Shown here: one piece after another, positions 1-6,460 of the stretch
Position numbering within the stretch: position 1 is the first letter of the stretch
How the letters are laid out: every line of letters begins with the position of its first letter
DNA from: an uncultured Collinsella sp.
GTDB taxonomy: Bacteria > Actinomycetota > Coriobacteriia > Coriobacteriales > Coriobacteriaceae
Assembly (NCBI GenBank): GCA_902464965.1
Contig: CABQLI010000040.1
Span: forward strand, 1 to 19,939
Direction of reading: 5' to 3'
Length of the DNA stretch: 19,939 nt
Notes under the pieces: model-generated
The model's database searches: none
The model's input: the letters and a program-made list of their open reading frames with translations, nothing else
What the model was told of the DNA's origin: nothing
Program-made: the position numbers and the translations under genes

Positions 1-423
1 GATGCCCGCCACAGCCAAAAACGGCACGGGCAGCACCAGCTGAATCGTCTGCAGAATCGCCTGCTGAATCACGTTGATGTCGTTGAGCGAGCGCGTGATC
101 ATCGATCCGGTGCCAAAGCGCTCAAAATCGCTGGCCGCGAGCTCGAGCGATTTGTCGTACACGGCATTGCGAATATCGCAAGCCACGTTGGCGGCCAGGC
201 GCGCCGAAAGATAGCAGCCCAGCACCGTGCCGCCGCTAGCCATGCTGGTTGCGATAAACATGTATAGGCCGTTGCGTAAAATGTAGTCGACATCGCCCGT
301 GGTAATACCGGTGTTGACCATGTTCGCCAGCATCGTGGGAACCAACAGCGTACCGACGTTATCCACCAGCAGCACCAGCAGCGTCACTGCGACAAGCCCT
401 CGATATGGCTTTAGAAACCTCAT
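1..423 (-). CDS. ABC exporter, fused permease/ATPase subunit, N-terminal part (runs off the left edge)
   Basis: Reading leftward from the ATG at 423-421, an uninterrupted frame of 141 codons reaches base 1. It begins MRFLKPYRGLVAVTLL and contains hydrophobic stretches followed by FERFGTGSMITRSLNDI, typical of the ABC_membrane (type IV exporter) domain of MdlB/LmrA-like half-transporters. The ATPase half would lie beyond the left edge. The start codon overlaps the stop of the MarR gene (TAATG arrangement), which implies translational coupling within one operon. MarR followed by one or two half-transporters is a common layout for multidrug or metabolite export; the substrate cannot be read from this fragment. 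The family call is firm. The gene is cut only by the window, so no truncation is implied. Confidence 0.88.
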   Translation of the reverse strand, partial: MRFLKPYRGLVAVTLLVLLVDNVGTLLVPTMLANMVNTGITTGDVDYILRNGLYMFIATSMASGGTVLGCYLSARLAANVACDIRNAVYDKSLELAASDFERFGTGSMITRSLNDINVIQQAILQTIQLVLPVPFLAVAGI

Positions 424-923
424 TAACAGTCGCACGACTCCCCCTCACCTTGATTCTCGGCTTGGCTCTCGGCAGCGATATGCTGCTTAAAGGCATCGCA
501 CTCATCGCCGAGCACCTGAGAGAATTTGCCGATCAAGCGCATAATCTCGCGCTGCTCACATGGCTCAAGCGCGCCAAAGGCTCGCTGTTCGGCCTTGAGT
601 GCCGGCAACGCATAACGCTCGGCAAATCGCCTGCCCTCTTCGGTCAGGCTCACAACCTTGCTCTTACGACTGCCTTCGGCAAACTCCAACGTTGCGAAGC
701 CCCGCGCCGTCAAGGTTTTAATTGCCGAGTTGATGGTCTGCTTGCTGTAGAACCATTCGCTTGTCAGACGGCTTACGGCAATACTGCCGCCCGCCGTGCT
801 GGTGTCGACGAGCATCCAATAGGCGAAGTCCGAAAGGCCGCAGGCGCGCGAGAACTCCGAATAGATATGGTCGAGTCCATTGAGCAACCGATCGAAGTCG
901 ACCAGCGTAACCGCACTATTCAT
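423..923 (-). CDS. MarR-family transcriptional regulator
   Basis: This 166-residue protein has the size and layout of MarR regulators. It has an N-terminal dimerisation helix region, then a winged helix around residues 45-105 containing VSRLTSEWFYSKQTINSAI (recognition-helix region) and a wing near EGSRKSKVVSLTEEGRRFAE. The SLTEEGR segment is characteristic of the family. The start is supported by GGTGGGA just upstream of ATG 923. It is the first gene of an operon with the ABC exporter at 1-423 and probably represses that operon and itself; a TTGAC/GTCAA inverted repeat sits on its predicted -35. The C-terminus is acidic with two cysteines (ESCDC), which is unusual but unassigned. The ligand is unknown. 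Confidence 0.9.
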   Translation of the reverse strand: MNSAVTLVDFDRLLNGLDHIYSEFSRACGLSDFAYWMLVDTSTAGGSIAVSRLTSEWFYSKQTINSAIKTLTARGFATLEFAEGSRKSKVVSLTEEGRRFAERYALPALKAEQRAFGALEPCEQREIMRLIGKFSQVLGDECDAFKQHIAAESQAENQGEGESCDC

Positions 924-970
924 CTATCCCACCATTCGATTGTCCGATTTTTGACCAATTTTGTGTCTCT

Positions 971-999
971 CGATTAGTCCGAGTTTTGACTATCGTCAA
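971..999 (-). promoter_or_regulatory. Predicted promoter of the MarR-ABC operon with overlapping inverted repeat
   Basis: On the minus strand, TTGACG (999-994) and TAATCG (976-971) are separated by 17 bases, a good sigma-70-type arrangement about 40 bases upstream of the MarR start. The -35 lies within the perfect inverted repeat TTGAC-tatc-GTCAA (986-999), a plausible MarR operator. The promoter assignment is by eye only. Confidence 0.5.
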
Positions 1000-1041
1000 C
1001 AGGCTCTCCGCAAATGCGCGCATTTTATGGCCTATCGGCAG

Positions 1042-1077
1042 AAAAAGACCGCCGGCGCGGGGGCGGCGCCAGCGGTC
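1042..1077 (-). terminator. Rho-independent terminator of the small gene at 1104-1394
   Basis: On the minus strand, GACCGCTGGCGC and GCGCCGGCGGTC form a 12-bp stem with one mismatch around a short C-rich loop, followed immediately by TTTTT. It lies 27 bases past the stop codon of the 1104-1394 gene. Confidence 0.8.
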
Positions 1078-1103
1078 ACGTGAAAATCGGGTTTTATTGC
1101 CTG

Positions 1104-1394
1104 TTAAGCGGCGACGGCCTCATAGACCGTAGCGCCCGAGAAGCTGTCATGCAGGCTCTTGCCGGCAATCCACGGCAGCTCGACGACCTCGCAGACCGTG
1201 TTGACCAACTCAGAGCAGTCAGTAAAGTGGCCCTTGTCGTTGAGGGCCTCGCAATCCTGAACACGCCAATAGCCATCGGTGTGCGTGATGTAGTACTCGT
1301 GATCGTTGATCGACACGAAAGCGCGCGTCTTGGAACGCAGCAGCTTCAGAAATCCTTCGAAATCGGTCTCGACGACATCTCCAGCCTGGAACAT
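1104..1394 (-). CDS. Small conserved-looking protein of unknown function (96 aa)
   Basis: I do not recognise this family. The start at 1394 (MFQAGDVVETDFEGFLKLL) is chosen over the upstream in-frame ATG at 1430 because GGAGGT sits 6 bases before it, a near-ideal ribosome binding site. The protein is soluble, acidic and 96 residues long, with no membrane segment or signal peptide. It has a compact, aromatic-rich middle (VSINDHEYYITHTDGYWRVQD) that suggests a small beta-rich fold, and three cysteines in the second half. Downstream is a strong terminator, so it is probably a single-gene transcript. It is divergent from the nitroreductase across 294 bases. The ribosome binding site and terminator support a real gene; no function is proposed. 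Confidence 0.75.
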   Translation of the reverse strand: MFQAGDVVETDFEGFLKLLRSKTRAFVSINDHEYYITHTDGYWRVQDCEALNDKGHFTDCSELVNTVCEVVELPWIAGKSLHDSFSGATVYEAVAA

Positions 1395-1548
1395 GATGTT
1401 ACCTCCTGGCCCGGCGCCACCACGGCGCATTGATAAACGTTGGTACTCCTTTAGTAAAACCTTTATCAGAGGTTATGCGTTCGTCATTTAGGCAAGTGGT
1501 AAAAAACCGCAGGGTAGACGGGATAAAACGTTTAACCATCCCATTTGT

Positions 1549-1577
1549 TTGTCACATTCTGAAGGTACTTTTATGCA
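1549..1577 (+). promoter_or_regulatory. Possible promoter of the nitroreductase gene
   Basis: TTGTCA (1549-1554) and TATGCA (1572-1577) are 17 bases apart. The -10 is a weak match and lies about 112 bases from the start codon, so the assignment is tentative. Nothing else clear was seen in the 294-base gap between 1394 and 1689. Confidence 0.3.
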
Positions 1578-1688
1578 AACCTACTTTCCCAATTGGAATC
1601 TATCCTTTTGGCCGGGTAATTGACCGTCTACCGTTTGAGCCCGACGGGTATGAACGGGGCATCTGCAACGCCACCGCAAGGAGACACC

Positions 1689-2210
1689 ATGGAGACTATC
1701 GAAGCACTCATTCACCGCCGCAGCTGCCGCAACTACAGCGATCGTCCCGTCGAGGCCGAAAAGCTTGCACGTATTATTGAAGCCGGCCAATATGCACCGA
1801 GCGGCATGGGCCGCCAGCCGGTGACGTTTGTCGCCGTCACCGACCCCGCGACCGTCAAGCGTCTCTCACAGCTCAACGCCCAGGTCATGGACAGCAACAG
1901 CGACCCCTTCTATGGCGCCAAGACCGTTGTGGTGGTGCTGGTTGACCGCAGCGTGCCCACACATCTGGAAGACGGCTCGCTCGCCATGGGCAACTTGCTC
2001 AACGCCGCCTATGCACTGGGTGTCGATTCGTGCTGGATTCACCGCGCGCATGAGGTCTTTGACTCGCCCGAGGGCCTGGAGCTGCTGGCCAGCTGGGGCC
2101 TGCCCGCCGACGGCAGCCTGCGCGGTGTCGGTAACTGCATTCTTGGCTACGCCGAGGACGCGCTACCCGAGGCAAAGCCGCGCCGCGACAACGTGGTGTA
2201 CGTAAGGTAA
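1689..2210 (+). CDS. Nitroreductase-family FMN oxidoreductase
   Basis: A 173-residue member of the nitroreductase (NfsB/FRase-like) flavoprotein family, which uses FMN and NAD(P)H to reduce nitro compounds, quinones or flavins. The N-terminus METIEALIHRRSCRNYSD contains the family's RRSxRxY FMN-phosphate-binding motif. AGQYAPSGMGRQP matches the second FMN-contact region, and LAMGNLLNAAYALGVDSCWI the central helix. The C-terminal RRDNVVYV is also typical. The start at 1689 is chosen because AAGGAG lies 5 bases upstream and the FMN motif follows within ten residues; an open frame extends upstream without a comparable site. The length is short but usual for the compact subfamily. It is apparently monocistronic, and the true substrate is unknown. 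Confidence 0.88.
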   Translation: METIEALIHRRSCRNYSDRPVEAEKLARIIEAGQYAPSGMGRQPVTFVAVTDPATVKRLSQLNAQVMDSNSDPFYGAKTVVVVLVDRSVPTHLEDGSLAMGNLLNAAYALGVDSCWIHRAHEVFDSPEGLELLASWGLPADGSLRGVGNCILGYAEDALPEAKPRRDNVVYVR

Positions 2211-2226
2211 CCCAGGAGCGTCAGCG

Positions 2227-2265
2227 GGGGTAGCTAATTTTGGACGGGGCTATTTTAGCTACCCC
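2227..2265. repeat. Hairpin with 11-bp perfect stem after the nitroreductase gene
   Basis: GGGGTAGCTAA (2227-2237) and TTAGCTACCCC (2255-2265) are perfect inverted repeats around a 17-base loop. It lies between the convergent nitroreductase (plus) and membrane-protein (minus) genes, so it may act as a bidirectional terminator, but neither strand has a real T-run. No second copy was found in this window. It may be a dispersed intergenic palindrome. Confidence 0.55.
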
Positions 2266-2274
2266 ACTCGCAAC

Positions 2275-2850
2275 TTATATTGACGTCGCCGTTGTCGTCG
2301 TTTCGTTCGTGTGAGTCGTTTCGGCTTCGCTGCCTTGTTCGCCCTCGTCCTTTTGAGCATCGGCGATGGTGGAGGCCGCCGCAACGATGCCGCGCTGGGG
2401 TGCGACGCCCGTCTGGGTCTGAGCGCCCTCGACAACTTCTGTGCCTGCATGCGCGAGCTCGGGCGATTTAAACACTGCGTCCAAGTTGGCGCCACCGCCG
2501 GCGTAGCCAAGCGCAGCGAGTGCGATGACGATCACCGCAACGACGACCGCGATCGGAACATAACGATGCCAACCAGCCGGATTGAGTCCGCTACGACGAG
2601 CCGCCCCGCGGCTGATGTAACCGAGCGTTCCGTCGTGCTTGAGCTTTGAGCCCACCACGCGTTTGCGGCCCCACAGCGAGGACTCTGCCTGCATGGCCAA
2701 GCGGGCGCTTGCCGAAGGATAGCCATATTTAGTGCGCTTGAACGAGCCATCAAACCCCGAGGCGTGTTTGCCCCACGTCACCGATGTCGTGCGTCGGTTG
2801 ACCGGCGCGGCGCTCCGCCTTCTGCGGCTCGGTTTTGAAGTCTCAGCCAT
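2275..2850 (-). CDS. Single-pass membrane protein of unknown function (191 aa)
   Basis: Starting at ATG 2850 (MAETSKPSRRRRSAAP, with GAGGG just upstream), the protein has a basic, Arg/Lys-rich cytoplasmic region of about 95 residues. One strong transmembrane helix follows (YVPIAVVVAVIVIALAALGY), then a roughly 75-residue polar tail ending in a Thr/Glu-rich stretch (ETTHTNETTTTATSI). By the positive-inside rule the N-terminus should be inside and the tail outside. A GTG 54 bases upstream could extend it, but it lacks a better ribosome binding site. The gene follows the Fis-type regulator by 84 bases on the same strand, so co-transcription is possible. I do not recognise the family and saw no catalytic motif. 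Confidence 0.7.
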   Translation of the reverse strand: MAETSKPSRRRRSAAPVNRRTTSVTWGKHASGFDGSFKRTKYGYPSASARLAMQAESSLWGRKRVVGSKLKHDGTLGYISRGAARRSGLNPAGWHRYVPIAVVVAVIVIALAALGYAGGGANLDAVFKSPELAHAGTEVVEGAQTQTGVAPQRGIVAAASTIADAQKDEGEQGSEAETTHTNETTTTATSI

Positions 2851-2934
2851 ATGCCCTCGCACGCCGTAACCAAATCGAAACAATAACGCTTTGGACTGTA
2901 GCACACGCGTCGCGCGCGGTCACGGACGCCTCGC

Positions 2935-4152
2935 TCAACGGTCATCGTCCTTCAGCAAGCGCCACAGCGTTGTACGGCTTATGCCCAGCACCTCCGCCGC
3001 ACGGGTTCGGTTGCCGTGGAGATGATCTACAACCAGATGCGCGATATCTCGCTCGGTATCGGCCAGCGGTCGCAGGATATACAGGTCGCTTTCGAGTGTC
3101 GGGGCACCAAAGGTTGCGGTCTTAATCACGTCCTCTTGGGCGAGCACTTCCTCCGCCACAGCGCGGTCCACCGTGCCCGCCCCCACCAATATATACAGTC
3201 GTTCCGAGACCTCGCGGAGCTGCAGATAATTGCGCGGCCAGCGGTAAGCATCGAGCGTCTTCGTCGCCGCGGCAGACAGCGTGGGCGCTGCCGTCCCAAA
3301 TGCGTTAGCGAGATATTCCAAATAGCGCGCAACCTTCGTCGACGCGGCTCCCTGCTCGGCGATTGCCGGCGCCACGCTCACCGCACAGGCGAAGCGCTCG
3401 GTCACAAAGGCGGCTTGATCACTTTCGCTGCCGCCCGGCATGTCATTCGCCGTCAGCACCACATGGCAGCGCGTCGCCAACGCGGTGTCGGCCATCGTGG
3501 AGACCAGCTCGCGGAGGCGCTGGGGGCCAACCGCGTTCCAGCCCTCAATGCAAAGGGTCAGCCCCGTTTGGAACAGCGGCGATTCGGCGCTTTTGAGCAC
3601 ATGGCGCCAACCGCGCTCGGTGAGCTCATCGAGCGCGACGGAAACAAAGGGCTGATCGGCAAAAGGACCGTCCAGATAGAGGCGCTTGGCGATCTCAACC
3701 TGACCCGCTCCCAGCTCACCCTCGAGCATAAGGGGCACACCGCGCGCGTAGCTCTCGGCAACCGGTGCAGCCACCGCAGCGGCACCCTCAACGATGCCGT
3801 ACGCACTCGATTCGTAGCGGGCCTCAACTTCGTCGGCGTTGAGCCACTCGATGCCCGCATGCGCCGCGGCGCCGCGCACCTCGCGGACCACGACGACCCA
3901 AAGGCCCCCGCCCTCTTTGTCGGTGGGGCGAACGGTCAGGCTCAGGCGCGCACCCGCACGCCCCATAACCAGACGCGCACCGTCTCCTATACGGTCGAGG
4001 CGCTCAGCGACAAAAACCGCCACATCCCGCTCAAGCGCCGCGTCATTCATGGTCGAGATCGCGACGTCCCCACGCGCATCGATTATCAATGCCGAGGCCC
4101 CGGCAGCAGCTAGGGCCTCGGTCAAGATGTTCAGCTTGGCATCGCTATCCAT
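2935..4152 (-). CDS. Fis-type HTH regulator with a degenerate AAA+ (sigma-54 activator-like) domain
   Basis: The last 34 residues contain HGNRTRAAEVLGISRTTLWR, a textbook Fis-type helix-turn-helix as found at the C-terminus of sigma-54 enhancer-binding proteins. The middle, roughly residues 125-300, has the AAA+ layout but is degraded. LEGELGAGQVEIAKRLYLDG occupies the Walker A position with no Lys-Ser/Thr, LTLCIEGWNAV replaces the usual LFLDE Walker B, and no GAFTGA loop is seen. The N-terminal 110 residues (SALIIDARGDVAIST) look like a small sensory domain. Start 4152 is chosen for AGGGG 7 bases upstream; an open frame extends to 4353 across a structured non-coding element. It probably binds DNA without ATP-driven sigma-54 activation. 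The target is unknown; the YeiH-family gene just upstream is a candidate. Confidence 0.8.
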   Translation of the reverse strand: MDSDAKLNILTEALAAAGASALIIDARGDVAISTMNDAALERDVAVFVAERLDRIGDGARLVMGRAGARLSLTVRPTDKEGGGLWVVVVREVRGAAAHAGIEWLNADEVEARYESSAYGIVEGAAAVAAPVAESYARGVPLMLEGELGAGQVEIAKRLYLDGPFADQPFVSVALDELTERGWRHVLKSAESPLFQTGLTLCIEGWNAVGPQRLRELVSTMADTALATRCHVVLTANDMPGGSESDQAAFVTERFACAVSVAPAIAEQGAASTKVARYLEYLANAFGTAAPTLSAAATKTLDAYRWPRNYLQLREVSERLYILVGAGTVDRAVAEEVLAQEDVIKTATFGAPTLESDLYILRPLADTERDIAHLVVDHLHGNRTRAAEVLGISRTTLWRLLKDDDR

Positions 4153-4202
4153 GATTTGCCCCTGTCCGCGGCGACATGCAGCCGCCGCTGGTCGCACGAC
4201 CG

Positions 4203-4240
4203 AGTGTTTCAAAATTGAACGATATTGCTCACCAAACACT
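4203..4240. promoter_or_regulatory. Inverted repeats upstream of the Fis-type regulator (possible operator)
   Basis: AGTGTTT (4203-4209) and AAACACT (4234-4240) form a 7-bp inverted repeat with 24 bases between. Nested within is TTCAA-aa-TTGAA (4208-4219). Both lie 50-90 bases upstream of the regulator start and could be an autoregulatory site. This is inferred from symmetry only. Confidence 0.35.
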
Positions 4241-4301
4241 ATAGGGCAGAAAGCGCCGTCCTGCGAGTATAGGTGTTGCCCCGCATCGCCATCCTGGCGG
4301 G

Positions 4302-4366
4302 GCGATAAGAGCTCTTCGGGACTTATAAACCTGCGGACAAGCCATACCCGCAAGAGCTCCTATCGC
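4302..4366. other. Long imperfect inverted repeat / structured element between the YeiH-family gene and the regulator
   Basis: The arms at 4302-4320 and 4347-4366 match over about 19 bp (GCGATA, GAGCTCTT and CGGG blocks) with one mismatch and one extra base, around a 26-base loop. The right arm's CCCGCA can also pair with TGCGG in the loop (4332-4336), an alternative fold. A second hairpin, GCCCCGC/GCGGGGC, lies just left at 4278-4303. There is no T-run on either strand, so a simple terminator is unlikely. It could be a leader structure of the regulator mRNA (minus) or a separate RNA on either strand. I could not match it to a known RNA class. Confidence 0.5.
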
Positions 4367-4418
4367 TCCACCGTAAGAATGCGCTCACCAGCACGCAACA
4401 CGCGAATAAGCTACTTCT

Positions 4419-5453
4419 CTACCAGATTCCCAGCACGTGCTGCATTCCCAAGCTCATGCACGCAATGCCAATCCAGCAGCAAAAGCCCAACGCGATGGGC
4501 TTGCCGCCCTTTTTGACCAGCTCGACGATATCGGTATTAAAACCAATAGCCGCCATGGCCATCACAATAAAGAACTTCGACAGCTCCTTGATGGGCGCCG
4601 TGATGGACGCGGGAAGCTGAAGCACCGTGGTGATTACGCTCGCCAGCACAAAGAACAGCACAAACATGGGAAACGCGCGTTTAAGCGAGAACGCGCTTTT
4701 GGCGTCGCCGCCGGCCTTGCGTGCCAGATGCATCTGCCAGCATGCGAGGACCAACGTGATGGGAATAATGGCCAGCGTCCTGGTGAGCTTGACCACTGTG
4801 GCGCTCTCGAGCACATTGGCGCCGGGATGCATGCTGTCCCAAGCGCTCGCCGCAGCCGTTACGGACGAGGTGTCGTTGATGGCGGTACCGGCAAACAGGC
4901 CAAAGCCCTCGTTGGTCAGCCCGAGCATGCCGCCGAGCGTCGGAAACACGAGCGCCGCGATAACGTTAAACAGGAAGATGACCGAAATGGCCTGGGCAAT
5001 CTCGCGATCGTCGGCATCGATGACGGGTGCGGTCGCAGCGATGGCAGAACCGCCGCAAATCGACGAACCCACACCCACAAGCGTCGCGATCTTGCCCGGC
5101 ACGTTCATAACGCGGCAGAGCACAAAGGCGATGACGAGCGAGGTCGAGATTGTCGCCACGATAATCGGCAGCGACTGGGCGCCCTTGGACAGGATCTGGG
5201 AGAGGTTCATGCCAAAGCCAAGCAGGATAACCGCGTACTGCAAGACTTTTTTGGACGTATAGGTAACGCCGGCGGCGAGCGGTTCGCGACGATTCTTAGG
5301 AAAGACGAGCGCCAGGACCATGCCAAAAAGGATGGCAAATACCGGCCCGCCGACCACCTCAATCTGTTTGCCGAGCAACGTCGCGGGGATAGCGATGATC
5401 AGGCAGAACAAGACGCCTTTCCAGCGCTCGCGTACGATGTTTGCCAGTTGCAT
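4419..5453 (-). CDS. YeiH-family putative sulfate exporter (integral membrane)
   Basis: A 344-residue polytopic membrane protein of the YeiH/YadS family (conserved hypothetical 698), often annotated as putative sulfate exporter. Diagnostic segments include GPVFAILFGMVLAL, VLQYAVILLGFGMNLSQIL, VGVGSSICGGSAIAATAPVI, FGLFAGTAINDTSSVTAA and the C-terminal FFIVMAMAAIGFNTDI. About ten transmembrane helices can be picked out. The length is normal for the family. AAGGAA upstream of ATG 5453 supports the start. It is divergent from the GntR/FCD regulator at 5617 across 163 bases, and the Fis-type regulator follows it, so either could control it. The family is clear; the transported ion has little experimental support in general. 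Confidence 0.88.
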   Translation of the reverse strand: MQLANIVRERWKGVLFCLIIAIPATLLGKQIEVVGGPVFAILFGMVLALVFPKNRREPLAAGVTYTSKKVLQYAVILLGFGMNLSQILSKGAQSLPIIVATISTSLVIAFVLCRVMNVPGKIATLVGVGSSICGGSAIAATAPVIDADDREIAQAISVIFLFNVIAALVFPTLGGMLGLTNEGFGLFAGTAINDTSSVTAAASAWDSMHPGANVLESATVVKLTRTLAIIPITLVLACWQMHLARKAGGDAKSAFSLKRAFPMFVLFFVLASVITTVLQLPASITAPIKELSKFFIVMAMAAIGFNTDIVELVKKGGKPIALGFCCWIGIACMSLGMQHVLGIW

Positions 5454-5616
5454 ATGGGATTCCTTCTTTCTATTTCACGTTTGCGACGGCTTATGATACG
5501 GCAACATTGAGCGCAGCCTTGCGCAAACACAGACTAAGATGCCGCAATAGTTCTCAGGCAACAGCCGAATTACCCACCGCGGAGAGCTGATTCGCGGCAT
5601 AATTAACAACTGACAT

Positions 5617-6348
5617 ATGAGTTTGATAGAACAGTTGCGAGGCGCTATGGAAGAATCGATGCACGTCGGCGAGCAGGAAACGAGCCTACAGGACCAGTCC
5701 TACCACACCATTCGACGCAAAATCGTCTACCTGGACTACAAGCCGGGCGAAAAGCTGGGCGTCAAGCAGCTTTGCGATGACCTGGACATGGGTCGCACGC
5801 CCGTGCGCGAGGCACTGGTGCGTCTGGCGCAAGAGGGCCTGGTGCGCACCGTGCCCCAAAGCGGCACCTACGTCTCACCCATCAACCTTACCCTTGCCGA
5901 GAGTGCCTGCTACATTCGCGAGCATCTGGAAAAGCAGGTGATTGTGGAGTGCTGTGCGCGAGCCACGTCGGCCGGCATCGAGCAACTCGACCGCGCCATC
6001 GCGCTGCAGGAAAAGGCCATGGCCGAAGAGGATCGCATCGGCTTCTTTTTGAGCGACAACCTCATGCATCACATGATTTTTAGCATCGCATGTCGCAGCA
6101 CCGTGTGGTCGTGGCTCGAAGAGACCAATGCCGACCTTGAGCGCTTTCGCTGGCTGCGCGCCGCCACGCAGGTTCTCGACAATCAGGACATCGTGAACGA
6201 GCACAAGCAGATTCGCCGCGCTATCGCCGGTCGCGACCCCATCGAAGCGAGCTTTTTGGTCAGCAAGCACCTGCACATGATGTTCCGCAACCAAACCGAA
6301 GTTCTGGACCAGTTCCCCGAGTACTTCGAGACCAGCAAGCTCCGCTAA
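5617..6348 (+). CDS. GntR-family regulator, FadR/FCD subfamily
   Basis: The protein has an N-terminal winged helix at about residues 25-90, with SYHTIRRKIVYLDYKPGEKL and MGRTPVREALVRLAQEGLV, the hallmark GntR DNA-binding motif. An all-helical FCD effector domain follows, where DNLMHHMIF, NEHKQIRRAI and SKHLHMMF supply the Asp and His residues that usually bind a metal. At 243 residues it is full length. Start 5617 lacks a good ribosome binding site; ATG 5647 has GAGG four bases upstream and is an equally plausible start. A CATAAT sequence at 5598-5603 could be the -10. Being divergent from the YeiH-family gene, it is the likeliest regulator of that gene. The ligand is probably a small carboxylate, as is typical of the subfamily. 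Confidence 0.88.
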   Translation: MSLIEQLRGAMEESMHVGEQETSLQDQSYHTIRRKIVYLDYKPGEKLGVKQLCDDLDMGRTPVREALVRLAQEGLVRTVPQSGTYVSPINLTLAESACYIREHLEKQVIVECCARATSAGIEQLDRAIALQEKAMAEEDRIGFFLSDNLMHHMIFSIACRSTVWSWLEETNADLERFRWLRAATQVLDNQDIVNEHKQIRRAIAGRDPIEASFLVSKHLHMMFRNQTEVLDQFPEYFETSKLR

Positions 6349-6396
6349 CCTACCAAAAAAGGACAGGTTCATTTTGGCAGGTTTTATCTGTGCAAA
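6349..6396 (+). repeat. 48-bp dispersed palindromic element, copy A
   Basis: It begins directly after the GntR stop codon. It reads CCTACCAAAA, then a GGACAGGTTC core, then TTTTGGCAGG and TTTTATCTG, ending in CAAA. The outer 10-mers are inverted repeats with one mismatch. Three further copies of identical length lie at 8522-8569, 11722-11769 and 13797-13844. Confidence 0.9.
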
Positions 6397-6402
6397 TGCA
6401 AC

Positions 6403-6437
6403 AAGGCCCGGCTCCGTCAAATGCGGAGCCGGGCCTT
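6403..6437. terminator. Bidirectional terminator hairpin between the GntR gene and glmS
   Basis: A perfect 14-bp stem AAGGCCCGGCTCCG / CGGAGCCGGGCCTT surrounds a 7-base loop. It sits between the convergent GntR gene (plus) and glmS (minus), 24 bases past the glmS stop. The T-content after the stem is modest on the minus side. Confidence 0.8.
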
Positions 6438-6460
6438 AGTCGCTAGAACGGCGGAACCAA

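Noticed and set aside
4240..4420. 6S RNA or another known housekeeping RNA on either strand
   Set aside because: The two arms of the main stem are only 26 bases apart, so the long rod with a central bubble expected of 6S RNA cannot form. I could not match it to a class by eye.
3016..5510. Long plus-strand frames at 3016-4113 and 4437-5510
   Set aside because: They are antisense to the Fis-type regulator and the YeiH-family gene. They are rich in His, Arg and Gln, as expected of shadow frames in GC-rich DNA.
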